Virus record (IMG/VR): IMGVR_UViG_3300007363_000058
Span: 1 to 34,374 of that record
DNA: 34,374 nucleotides
From: a virus
Direction: 5' to 3' (one strand)
A model generated the notes under the pieces. It made no database searches. It was not told where the DNA came from and saw nothing but the letters and a program-made list of their open reading frames with translations. Shown here piece after piece: positions 1 through 6,818 of this stretch (within the stretch, counting starts at the first letter, position 1; each line of letters starts with the position of its first letter). Both the position numbers and the translations under genes were made by a program.

Positions 1-16
1 TGCTCGCAGGCATCCT

Positions 17-649
17 GTGAATGCGAGGACGATTGCGAAGAAGTCTGCGGAGTGGGACATGCGGAAGCGTGAGGAGGCCTTGGCGGTTCGGAGGCCGAAT
101 GCTTCTGCTCCCCCGGGTCGGCCTGACTTGCCGGCCATTGGGAGGGAGGGGAGGGTGAGTTCGGTGCATTCTTGGGTGGAGACCATCTCGGAGATTGAGG
201 ATCCCAAGTGGGATGTGAGGTCTTTTCCCCTGACGGATGTGGCGGAGGCGCTGCACAACATTGCCAGCGGGATGCCTGTCACCTTGGCTGCCGAGGCGGC
301 GGGGATGACGGATCGGGTGCTTCAGAAGTACCGGAACGCGGAGCCTCGGCTGGAGACGTTGTTCCGCAAGGCGCGTGCCCTCTCGGCGGCACCCCTTGTG
401 AAGAAGATCATGGAGGATCGCGACTGGCGTGCGGCGGCTTGGCTGCTGGAGCGCGGGATCGCGAAGGCTGAGTTCAAGCAGGAGGCCGTCGGGAAGGATG
501 ACAAGCTCACCATCGAGATCATGGTGAGCCGGGACGACAAGGATGCCCTTGCCGGAGTCATCGATGTGACGGAGAGCGCGAATGCCACAATGGTCGCTGG
601 GCTACCAGCCATCCGAGAAGCAGAGGATCTTCCACGCGGTAAAGGCTAG
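17..649 (+). CDS. Terminase small subunit (putative)
   Basis: Probable small terminase, the DNA-recognition part of the packaging motor. Assignment rests mainly on position, directly before and overlapping the large terminase, and on a fold pattern typical of these proteins: a basic N-terminus, then a helical region around residues 70-115 with a helix-turn-helix-like stretch (MPVTLAAEAAGMTDRVLQKY), then a region ending in KLTIEIMVSRDD and a variable tail. The GTG at 17 gives 210 aa, but the frame is open to the left edge of the window and no strong ribosome site precedes 17, so the true start may lie upstream. A later ATG at 60 is also possible. The last 68 bases overlap the large terminase in another frame. 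Sequence similarity to a named family was not tested. Confidence 0.72.
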   Translation: MNARTIAKKSAEWDMRKREEALAVRRPNASAPPGRPDLPAIGREGRVSSVHSWVETISEIEDPKWDVRSFPLTDVAEALHNIASGMPVTLAAEAAGMTDRVLQKYRNAEPRLETLFRKARALSAAPLVKKIMEDRDWRAAAWLLERGIAKAEFKQEAVGKDDKLTIEIMVSRDDKDALAGVIDVTESANATMVAGLPAIREAEDLPRGKG

Positions 650-2078
650 GCAGGTCCTCTACGGGGGTGCTGCTGGCGGGGGCAAGAGCCATGCCATCAG
701 GATGGATGGCATCATCTCCTGCCTGCAAAATCCGGGCCTACAGGCGTATCTCTTCCGCCGGACCTACCCGGAACTGAAGGACAACCACCTGATCCCCATC
801 CAGCAGATGGCGATCCCTCCAGAGGTGGCGGTGTGGAAGGAGACGGATCGGAAGCTCACGTTCTACAACGGGGCGTTCCTCCAGTTCTGCTTTGCGGAAG
901 ATCTGGCGGACATCTTCAAATATCAGGGCGCGGAGATGCATTGGCTGGGCATCGACGAGGGTGCCCTGTTCCTGCCCGATCAGGTCAAGTTCCTGCGTAC
1001 CCGCGTGCGTCTTGGCCGCTACAAGGCCGCGCAGGACGAGGTATTCCCGCGCATTGTCATCGGCAGCAATCCCGGCGGCCCGTCCCACAACCTGCTCAGG
1101 GACATTTTCATCGAGCAGGCCCCGCCGATGCACTTCTTCCACGACAAGACGACCAAGACGAAGAACTCGCCGGGCTGGCGGAGCATCTACATACCGGCCC
1201 GGATGGACGACAACCCCCATCTGGATGTGGAGAGCTATGAGGGATCTTTCACCGCCCTGTCCCCAGAGCGGGCCAAGGCACTACGGGACGGCGACTGGGA
1301 TGTGGTTTCGGGAGCAGCCCTATCCATGCTCGACCGAGGCAAGCATCTCGTTCGCGGCTTCACCCCACCACGCCATTGGACCCACTTCATGGCTATGGAC
1401 TGGGGCACAGCCAAGCCCTTCTCCATCGGATGGTACTGCATATCGGAGGGAGCAGTTCTGAAGGCCAAGGACGGGTTCCCTCAGGTGTACCTGCCTCCGG
1501 GGGCCAAGATCCGCTTTGCGGAGTGGTATGGGTGGAATGGAGAGGCGGACATGGGGGCGAGGATGTCTGCCGGTGCGGTCGCCAAGGAGGTACTCCGCAT
1601 GGAGGCCGACATGGGGCTGCCTCCGATGGACTTCCGAGTCGCAGATCCGCAGATGTGGGCCAGTCAGGACGGCCCCTCGCCACAAGAGAACATGCGGTCT
1701 GCCACATCCGGCAGGTTTATTCTGCGCCAAGGGCGACGCGACAGGAAAGCAAACTATACAACGGTTGTGCAGCACCTCATCGGTGAGGAGGATGCGGAGG
1801 GTAAGTGGAATCCGACTTTCTTTGTGACGAACGACTGCCGTCACTTCTGGCGGACCTGCCCCGGTCTGACTCTTGACGAACTTGAGCCGGACAAGGGCCC
1901 GGCTACTCGGAGGCAGGAGGACCATGTGTATGACGAGGTGGCCTTTGCCTTGTCCGCACATTCCCGCGTGACAACGGAAGACGACAGGCATAAAGAGGAG
2001 ATGCTCGAACTTGCCCGGGAACTCTCGGGCGGCTCGATTGCAAGAGACCCATACGCTGTTCGCACAAGGAGGGGCTGA
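582..2078 (+). CDS. terL: Terminase large subunit (ATPase and nuclease)
   Basis: Motor ATPase and headful/cos nuclease that pumps DNA through the portal. The 498-aa protein shows the full set of family motifs. A Walker A P-loop GGAAGGGKS lies at residues 28-36 (Lys35), Walker B HWLGIDEG at 120-127 (Asp125, Glu126), and a coupling motif GSNPGG at 161-166. The C-terminal RNase H-like nuclease shows acidic residues at Asp273 (MAMDWG), Asp355 (VADPQMW) and Asp451 (HVYDEVAFAL). The ATG at 582 is chosen because GGAGAG at 571-576 is well spaced and because the conserved adenine-recognition segment (YQPSEKQRIFHAV) starts only a few residues later. Its first 68 bases overlap the small terminase. Length is normal for the family. 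Confidence 0.97.
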   Translation: MPQWSLGYQPSEKQRIFHAVKARQVLYGGAAGGGKSHAIRMDGIISCLQNPGLQAYLFRRTYPELKDNHLIPIQQMAIPPEVAVWKETDRKLTFYNGAFLQFCFAEDLADIFKYQGAEMHWLGIDEGALFLPDQVKFLRTRVRLGRYKAAQDEVFPRIVIGSNPGGPSHNLLRDIFIEQAPPMHFFHDKTTKTKNSPGWRSIYIPARMDDNPHLDVESYEGSFTALSPERAKALRDGDWDVVSGAALSMLDRGKHLVRGFTPPRHWTHFMAMDWGTAKPFSIGWYCISEGAVLKAKDGFPQVYLPPGAKIRFAEWYGWNGEADMGARMSAGAVAKEVLRMEADMGLPPMDFRVADPQMWASQDGPSPQENMRSATSGRFILRQGRRDRKANYTTVVQHLIGEEDAEGKWNPTFFVTNDCRHFWRTCPGLTLDELEPDKGPATRRQEDHVYDEVAFALSAHSRVTTEDDRHKEEMLELARELSGGSIARDPYAVRTRRG

Positions 2079-2387
2079 GTGCGCGGCGACGTATCTGCGA
2101 AGATCCGCAACCACATCCTCGGCTTGCCCGGGGAGTGGACCGTAGAGTCCGTATGCGACGCGCTTCCTGACATGGATCGGGACGCCATCGCCACGGTCAT
2201 CAACAACATGCTTGTCCGCGAGATGATCATCCGCGTCGCCACGGGGCGTTCGCGCATTCGTGGCGTTATTGCGGTGTACGAAACGGTCAACGGGTACGCC
2301 CCGACGACCTTCGACAAACCAGAAGTCTGGGGAAGGCTGATGAAGGGACAACGCTACGAGGACGTAAGGTTCAAGAGGCCAGCATGA
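2079..2387 (+). CDS. Hypothetical winged-helix-like small protein
   Basis: A 102-aa protein starting with GTG immediately after the terL stop (TGA then GTG), preceded by AAGGAGG inside the end of terL. Residues about 15-60 (GEWTVESVCDALPDMDRDA and following) have the pattern of a winged helix: helix, turn, recognition helix, then a beta wing rich in Arg. This suggests nucleic-acid binding, but I do not recognise a named family. It overlaps the next gene by 4 bases and so belongs to the same transcript as terL. It may be a regulator of the accessory island or a packaging accessory protein; the sequence does not choose between them. Confidence 0.75.
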   Translation: MRGDVSAKIRNHILGLPGEWTVESVCDALPDMDRDAIATVINNMLVREMIIRVATGRSRIRGVIAVYETVNGYAPTTFDKPEVWGRLMKGQRYEDVRFKRPA

Positions 2388-3169
2388 GCCGCAAGTTCTT
2401 TGCGCCGACCAACGCGCCGCACCAGCTTGGCGAGAACCTTGCTCGCAACTGGATGCACGGGGCGGACTACGCTCGCCATGGAGACCCTCTTGCCGAGGTC
2501 AACCTGCACTACGGCATCCTCCACGGAGGCGCGGAGATGTACCGCAAGGCCGAGGAAGAGTGGAAATCCTACGTCCATGTGGACCATGCCTTCTTTGGTC
2601 GCACCGAGGACCTGAACGGCAGGGGTGGGTACTTTCGTTTCTCGCTCAACCACCAAGCCAACGAGCCCAAGAAGACCGTCGAGATCGATGCTCCGCGTCT
2701 GGCGGCACTCCAGAAGAAGGGCTTGCTCAAGCTGGAGCCAAAGCGGGCGCTCAAGAAGAGCCGACTGGTCATCTACCAGCCGCCAAGCACCTTCATGGTG
2801 CAGCACTACGGTCTCTCACCAGACTTCGATGGCGAGTGGAGGGCCACCTTGAGGCGTCTCTACCCCGGCATGATGGTCGTGACGACGCAGAAAAGCCCAA
2901 AAACCGACGATTTCTGGGAGAACGTGGCCGTTGTGGCGTCGTTCAACTCGGGTCTTGGCTACGAGGCCCTGCGAAGGGGTTGCGAAGCCGTGATGACGGC
3001 CCCCCGGACGCTCTGGCCCTACCGCACGGGTGACCTCAACGATGGGAAATGGGCCGCCAAGAGGTACGAGACCTTCTGCCTGATCGCCGGTCGCATGTGG
3101 AACTTCAAGGAAATGGCGAATGGCGAGGCTCTGTCGCACATGAAGGCCAACGGAGAGGTGCCGCTGTGA
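2384..3169 (+). CDS. Capsular-polysaccharide-synthesis / GT-B-like phage protein
   Basis: A 261-aa protein without a firm family name. The N-terminal half has a pattern I associate with a phage protein family: YGILHGGAEMY (43-53), then YVHVDHAFFGR (63-73) and YFRFSLNH (83-90). The C-terminal half resembles the nucleotide-sugar half of capsule-synthesis (KpsC/KpsS-like) GT-B folds: PPSTFM (133-138), a predicted strand MMVVTT, then VVASFNSGLGYEALRRGC (183-200), which matches the usual 'sStvglEAl..G.P' loop. A glycosyltransferase or a degenerate derivative is therefore likely. Starts at ATG 2384 with a 4-base overlap on the previous gene. It fits the sugar-related genes further downstream in this island. 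Function remains inferred. Confidence 0.7.
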   Translation: MSRKFFAPTNAPHQLGENLARNWMHGADYARHGDPLAEVNLHYGILHGGAEMYRKAEEEWKSYVHVDHAFFGRTEDLNGRGGYFRFSLNHQANEPKKTVEIDAPRLAALQKKGLLKLEPKRALKKSRLVIYQPPSTFMVQHYGLSPDFDGEWRATLRRLYPGMMVVTTQKSPKTDDFWENVAVVASFNSGLGYEALRRGCEAVMTAPRTLWPYRTGDLNDGKWAAKRYETFCLIAGRMWNFKEMANGEALSHMKANGEVPL

Positions 3170-3495
3170 TCAAGGCCAAGTCCGCCAAGGCGAAGGGTCG
3201 CCGTCTGGAGCAATGGATCGTCAAGGAGCTTGAGGCAATTGGCCTCAATGCCCATCGGCAGCCCGGATCCGGCGCTTTCGAGGCGTTCCCACATGATGTC
3301 TCGGCCCGCCTGAAGGATGGATCGCAGATCCTCGTTGAGGCCAAGCAGCGCAAGAAGGATGCGTGGGCCACGGGCGAGCGTTGGCTCGGTCAGGCTGATG
3401 TTCTGGTTGTCCGCATCGACCCTGAGCCCTTCAAGCCCGAGAACGAACCCCGCGTCTACATGAAGTGGTCGGTGTTTCGGAGGCTCGTGGGCTGA
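3166..3495 (+). CDS. PD-(D/E)XK nuclease, Holliday-junction-resolvase-like
   Basis: A 109-aa nuclease of the RecB/Hjc-like PD-(D/E)XK fold. The visible catalytic set is Glu15 (GRRLEQW), Asp44 (FPHDVSA) and Glu58-Ala-Lys60 (LVEAKQRK), together with the RQPGSGA loop at 31-37 typical of archaeal-type resolvases and related phage enzymes. Length matches single-domain Hjc-like nucleases. The start is GTG at 3166, which overlaps the preceding stop (GTGA); a longer frame beginning at 3049 would bury it in the previous gene and adds unrelated sequence. In phages such enzymes resolve branched DNA before packaging or degrade host DNA; proximity to the terminase favours the first. Confidence 0.85.
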   Translation: MIKAKSAKAKGRRLEQWIVKELEAIGLNAHRQPGSGAFEAFPHDVSARLKDGSQILVEAKQRKKDAWATGERWLGQADVLVVRIDPEPFKPENEPRVYMKWSVFRRLVG

Positions 3496-3797
3496 TGCCG
3501 CAGGAAATGACCCCTGCCCGCATCATGGGCTACCGCAAGATGGCCGACAATCGTCGCGGGCGTCGCTGCGTGAAGCTGTCGGTCAACGGAAACATGCATC
3601 CGTTGGTGCGACAGTTCTACGAACTGGTGAACGAGAACCCCTTGCTCACCTTAAAGGTGTTGTCGGAGAAGTCCGGCGTGCAGATCGACACGATGAGCCA
3701 ATGGCGATACCAACACTCGCCTGCGCTCGTCACCTTCGAGGCTGTCCTCAACGCTGCTGGCTACGAACTCTGCATCAAGAAGAGGAGGGACGCATGA
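3495..3797 (+). CDS. HTH (Cro/CI-like) DNA-binding protein
   Basis: A 100-aa protein whose C-terminal half is a helix-turn-helix of the XRE/Cro type: LTLKVLSEKSGVQIDTMSQW (51-70), followed by the typical extension FEAVLNAAGYELCIKK (81-96). The N-terminus is basic (YRKMADNRRGRRC). ATG 3495 overlaps the previous stop as TGATG and is preferred over a GTG at 3465 that would run deep into the nuclease gene; GGAGG lies about 13 bases upstream. It overlaps the methyltransferase start by 4 bases. Probably a phage regulator, possibly acting on the island, but no operator site could be identified. Confidence 0.82.
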   Translation: MPQEMTPARIMGYRKMADNRRGRRCVKLSVNGNMHPLVRQFYELVNENPLLTLKVLSEKSGVQIDTMSQWRYQHSPALVTFEAVLNAAGYELCIKKRRDA

Positions 3798-4312
3798 CCA
3801 CGCTTGCGCTCTACAAGCAGATGCATGCCGAGGGCAAGTTCCCCGGCCACAGCACCGAGAAGTGGTCCGACATCGTCGCCAAGGCCATCAAGGACTATGG
3901 AGCCAAGTCCATACTTGACTTCGGCAGCGGCAAGGGGATGCAGTACGACTCCCTGAAGCTGCACGAGAAGTGGGGCGTGGAGAGGCCGACGCTCTACGAC
4001 CCTGCGGTGCCGGGCATCGACAAGTTACCCAATCCGTTCAACGCATTCGATGGCGTGATCTGCCTCGACGTGCTTGAGCATCTTGAAGGCGACGAGTTGC
4101 GACGGGCGATCTTCGACGCAACGATCCGCGCCAAGCGTTTCGTGATCTTCGGTATCGCGACGTTCCCGGCCAAGAAGACGCTGCCGGATGGACGCAACGC
4201 TCACCTCACGATCTGGAGCCAAGATGTGTGGACCAGCTTCATCAACAGCCATCGCTTCATGGGAGATGCGCTGGTGATGGTGCATTTCGACGGAGGCCAT
4301 GATGGACGGTGA
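3794..4312 (+). CDS. Class I SAM-dependent methyltransferase
   Basis: A 172-aa methyltransferase of the Rossmann type. The SAM-binding glycine motif ILDFGSGKG is at residues 40-48 and the motif-IV/post-I block GVICLDVLEHLEGDELRRA at about 87-105, as in Methyltransf_11/UbiE-like small-molecule methyltransferases. No target-recognition domain is present, so a DNA base methyltransferase is unlikely; a sugar, metabolite or protein side chain is more likely. The ATG at 3794 has an excellent ribosome site (AGGAGGGA at 3783-3790). It overlaps both neighbours, and with the glycosyltransferase just downstream suggests a glycan- or nucleoside-modifying pair. Confidence 0.9.
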   Translation: MTTLALYKQMHAEGKFPGHSTEKWSDIVAKAIKDYGAKSILDFGSGKGMQYDSLKLHEKWGVERPTLYDPAVPGIDKLPNPFNAFDGVICLDVLEHLEGDELRRAIFDATIRAKRFVIFGIATFPAKKTLPDGRNAHLTIWSQDVWTSFINSHRFMGDALVMVHFDGGHDGR

Positions 4313-5045
4313 TCCCTTTACCTACTGGATAGGTTTCGATGGCAGGGAGCCGGACGCATACGATGTCTGTTCGTTCTCCTGCCAGCGAAAGAGCAGCATC
4401 CCCCTTCATGTGCGGGCCTTGCGCCACAAGGAACTCCGCAGCGCAGGAGTGTTCACGCGCAGTTGGGGCGTAGACCCCATGACTGGGCAGATGTTCGACA
4501 TGATCGACAAGCTGCCGTTCTCCACGGAGTTTGCGTTCACGAGGTTCCTCGTCCCGCATCTTCAGGGATACAAGGGATGGGCGTTGTTCACGGACTGCGA
4601 TGTCCTTTGGCTTGACGACATCGGCAGCCTCGTGAAGGAGGCGGACGACAAGTACGCGGTCATGGTCGTGAAGCAGATCCACATGCCGCAAAACCAGATC
4701 AAGATGGATGGTCAGGTCCAAAAGCCGTACCCACGGAAGAACTGGTCATCCGTCATCCTCTACAACTGCGGACACCCGTCAAACCGTGTTCTAACGCGCG
4801 ACTTCGTGAACAACGCGACTGGACGCGAGCTTCACACCTTCTCTTGGCTGAAGGACAGCGAGATCGGTGACCTGTCGCCGGGTTGGAACTTCCTCGTTGG
4901 TCACACCAAGCACAACGTGAAGCCTCGCCTGATGCACTTCACGGATGGTGGCCCGTGGTTCCAGCACATGAAGGACACGCCGTTCGCGGGCTGGTGGACG
5001 ACCGAGTACTACTTGATGCTCAAGCAGCAGGGGAAGTACGAGTGA
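4299..5045 (+). CDS. GT-A type glycosyltransferase
   Basis: A 248-aa putative glycosyltransferase with a nucleotide-diphospho-sugar (GT-A) fold. It opens with FTYWIGFDGREPDAYDV and has the metal/sugar-nucleotide motif LFTDCDVLWLDDI with DCD at 99-101, preceded by FTRFLVPHL (80-88), a layout seen in GT8-like and related phage enzymes. The C-terminal half has a conserved HFTDGGPWF block. ATG 4299 is followed by a second ATG at 4302; GGAGG around 4290-4294 serves either. It overlaps the methyltransferase by 14 bases and the FkbM-like gene by 4. Acceptor unknown: host surface glycan, virion protein or modified DNA are all possible. Confidence 0.86.
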   Translation: MMDGDPFTYWIGFDGREPDAYDVCSFSCQRKSSIPLHVRALRHKELRSAGVFTRSWGVDPMTGQMFDMIDKLPFSTEFAFTRFLVPHLQGYKGWALFTDCDVLWLDDIGSLVKEADDKYAVMVVKQIHMPQNQIKMDGQVQKPYPRKNWSSVILYNCGHPSNRVLTRDFVNNATGRELHTFSWLKDSEIGDLSPGWNFLVGHTKHNVKPRLMHFTDGGPWFQHMKDTPFAGWWTTEYYLMLKQQGKYE

Positions 5046-5632
5046 AGAAGATCGGAGACTGGTGGCTGCCGAGCGCAGACCAGCATTTCGTTGGCGACAT
5101 CACGGGATACCAGAAGGCGTCCTACGATCTCGCGATGCAGCATGTCAGCAAGCTGGGAATGGCGATTGATGTCGGCGCGCATGTCGGCATCTTCTCTCGC
5201 CGCATGACGGACGACTTCTCGCTTGTGCATGCGTTCGAGCCCGACTCCCACAACTACGCATGCCTCGTTCGCAACGTCACGTCTTGGACGCTCAAGGCGA
5301 CGTATGGGGCGGCTGGAGCGCAGCGTGGCATGGGCAGCGTGCGCGTGGATGCCATCTCGAACACAGGCGCTCGCGGGTTCGAGTCGTCGGCCATTGGCAG
5401 CGTCCCGATGTATGCCATCGACGAGTTCAAGTACGAGAACCTTGGGCTTGTGAAGATCGACACGGAGGGCTTCGAGCATCGCGTGATTGTCGGTGCCCTT
5501 GAGACCCTCAAGATCTATAAGCCCGTGCTGATCGTCGAGCGACCGAGCGAGGAGGCCGTCAGGGTGCTGATCCTTCTCGGGTACAGGCTTGCCGATGTCG
5601 TCGGCAAGGACAGCGTCTTCGTGGAGAAGTGA
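5042..5632 (+). CDS. FkbM-family methyltransferase
   Basis: A 196-aa SAM-dependent methyltransferase of the FkbM type, which usually O-methylates sugars or polyketides. Visible blocks are motif I AIDVGAHVGIFS (41-52), the acidic strand VHAFEPDS (62-69), and the C-terminal FkbM signature YAIDEFKYENLGLVKIDTEG (124-143) followed by FEHRVIVGA. The segment between the SAM-binding half and the signature is shorter than usual. The start is GTG 5042, overlapping the preceding stop as GTGA; AGGGGAAG just upstream can act as ribosome site. It ends one base before the transporter gene. Its pairing with a glycosyltransferase suggests methylation of a sugar. Confidence 0.92.
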   Translation: MKKIGDWWLPSADQHFVGDITGYQKASYDLAMQHVSKLGMAIDVGAHVGIFSRRMTDDFSLVHAFEPDSHNYACLVRNVTSWTLKATYGAAGAQRGMGSVRVDAISNTGARGFESSAIGSVPMYAIDEFKYENLGLVKIDTEGFEHRVIVGALETLKIYKPVLIVERPSEEAVRVLILLGYRLADVVGKDSVFVEK

Positions 5633-5633
5633 C

Positions 5634-6134
5634 ATGCGGGTGTTTCATGCATACAAGTTTTCAGTTTTGTACCTGTGTGCAATACCATTCACAAATTGGA
5701 TGTTTGCATACATTGGTGTCTTGAGGGTCCCATTTACGGACTATGTGTTCCATCCTTTGGCATTTCTTGTTGGGTTTTGGCTTGTCTTGAGGGATTTTGC
5801 CCATAGGGAGCTTGGCGACAGGTGGATCTTTGCCCCTGTATTTGCTGGCGTTGCTATTTCTTTCGCGACCTCATCTCCTCGCATCGCATTTGCCAGCGCA
5901 ATAGCGTTTCTTGTTTCTGAGCTTGTTGATTACGCAGTTTACAAGCTGTCGAAGCGACCGTTGCATCAGAGAATTGTGCTGTCTAGCGCGGCAAGTGTTC
6001 CTGTTGATAGCGTGATTTTCTCTGGGATGGCGTTTGGCTTGGCAAGCGTGAACCCGGTTACTTTCTTGATAATGCTGGCCGCAAAGATGTCTGGAGCCGT
6101 TGTTGTCGCGTTTGCGATTAGGAGGCTTCGGTGA
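5634..6134 (+). CDS. VUT/YhhQ-family transporter (7-deazaguanine precursor uptake)
   Basis: A 166-aa polytopic inner-membrane protein with about five hydrophobic segments. It matches the VUT (vitamin uptake transporter) family, whose Escherichia coli member YhhQ imports preQ0/preQ1. Diagnostic features are a charged Arg-Asp pair after a membrane helix (VLRDFAHRELGDRW, 51-64), ASAIAFLVSELVDYAVYKL (88-106) and SVPVDSVIFSGMAFG (121-135). ATG 5634 directly follows the previous stop. Base composition drops sharply: bases 5641-5700 are 35% GC and 5701-5760 are 45%, against about 60% in flanking genes, which points to recent acquisition. It overlaps the DpdA-like gene by 4 bases, so a joint function in 7-deazaguanine salvage is inferred. 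Confidence 0.85.
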   Translation: MRVFHAYKFSVLYLCAIPFTNWMFAYIGVLRVPFTDYVFHPLAFLVGFWLVLRDFAHRELGDRWIFAPVFAGVAISFATSSPRIAFASAIAFLVSELVDYAVYKLSKRPLHQRIVLSSAASVPVDSVIFSGMAFGLASVNPVTFLIMLAAKMSGAVVVAFAIRRLR

Positions 6135-6817
6135 CTATCCATTATCACGGCACTCCAATCACGCCAACAGACGCCTTATACAAGCTTTCTGGTCGAAATT
6201 TCTGCGTGTCGTTTGCCAACCCGCAGCAGGTAGCCCATGTCCACAAAATTGGACAGAGTGTGATGCTTGACAATGGTGCATTCACGGCATGGTCCAGCGG
6301 CGCGTCTCCTGATTGGAGAAAATATTACTCTTGGGCAGAGAAGTGGCTTGACCACAGGACAACGTGGTGCGTCATTCCTGACGCGATTGACGGCGACGAA
6401 GATGCAAACGACGCCTTGATAAGGGATTGGCCCCATGGGAACCGGGGGGCTCCTGTGTGGCACCTTCACGAAAGCATAGGCAGGCTTTTGGCGCTATCAA
6501 GCAAATGGGATCGCGTGTGCATTGGGAGTTCTGGGGATTATAAATCCGTTGGAACTCCTCGTTGGCACATGAAGATGATTGAGGCCATGAACGCATTGTG
6601 CGGAAACGGTCCATCGCCAGTATGGCTTCACATGCTTAGGGGAATGAACGTAGCGGATTCAATCTATCCATTTGCTTCTGTTGATTCGACTGACATTGCA
6701 AGAAACCATCATCTCGGAACATGCCCGTCATCCATGGCATCAAGGTGGGATTCATTGCAGTCTCCCGGGCGATGGGTAGTGAGGCCGGTCCAAGAAGATA
6801 TATTCGGAGGAAAGTGA
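6131..6817 (+). CDS. TGT/DpdA-like transglycosylase (7-deazaguanine DNA modification)
   Basis: A 228-aa protein that I read as a phage DpdA/tRNA-guanine-transglycosylase relative, exchanging guanine for a 7-deazaguanine base. Supporting blocks in order are MLDNGAFTAW (45-54, aligns with the family Asp and SGAF/SGGF loop), VIPDAIDGDE (81-90), a glycine substrate loop VCIGSSG (129-135) and FASVDSTDIARNH (181-193), which resembles the TGT 'DCVLPTRxaRN' segment. It lacks the zinc-binding Cys cluster of tRNA TGTs, as expected for compact phage members. GTG 6131 has GGAGG six bases upstream and overlaps the transporter as GTGA. GC is low (40% in 6661-6720). Substrate choice (DNA rather than tRNA) is inferred from the phage context. 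Confidence 0.78.
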   Translation: MTIHYHGTPITPTDALYKLSGRNFCVSFANPQQVAHVHKIGQSVMLDNGAFTAWSSGASPDWRKYYSWAEKWLDHRTTWCVIPDAIDGDEDANDALIRDWPHGNRGAPVWHLHESIGRLLALSSKWDRVCIGSSGDYKSVGTPRWHMKMIEAMNALCGNGPSPVWLHMLRGMNVADSIYPFASVDSTDIARNHHLGTCPSSMASRWDSLQSPGRWVVRPVQEDIFGGK

Positions 6818-6818
6818 C

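Noticed and set aside
1320-2351. Antisense open frame over the terminase nuclease domain
   Set aside because: Sense strand carries conserved catalytic residues; the antisense product has no family pattern.
3049-3165. Upstream extension of the Hjc-like nuclease
   Set aside because: The extra 39 codons lie inside the preceding gene and do not match the family; the GTGA overlap start is better.
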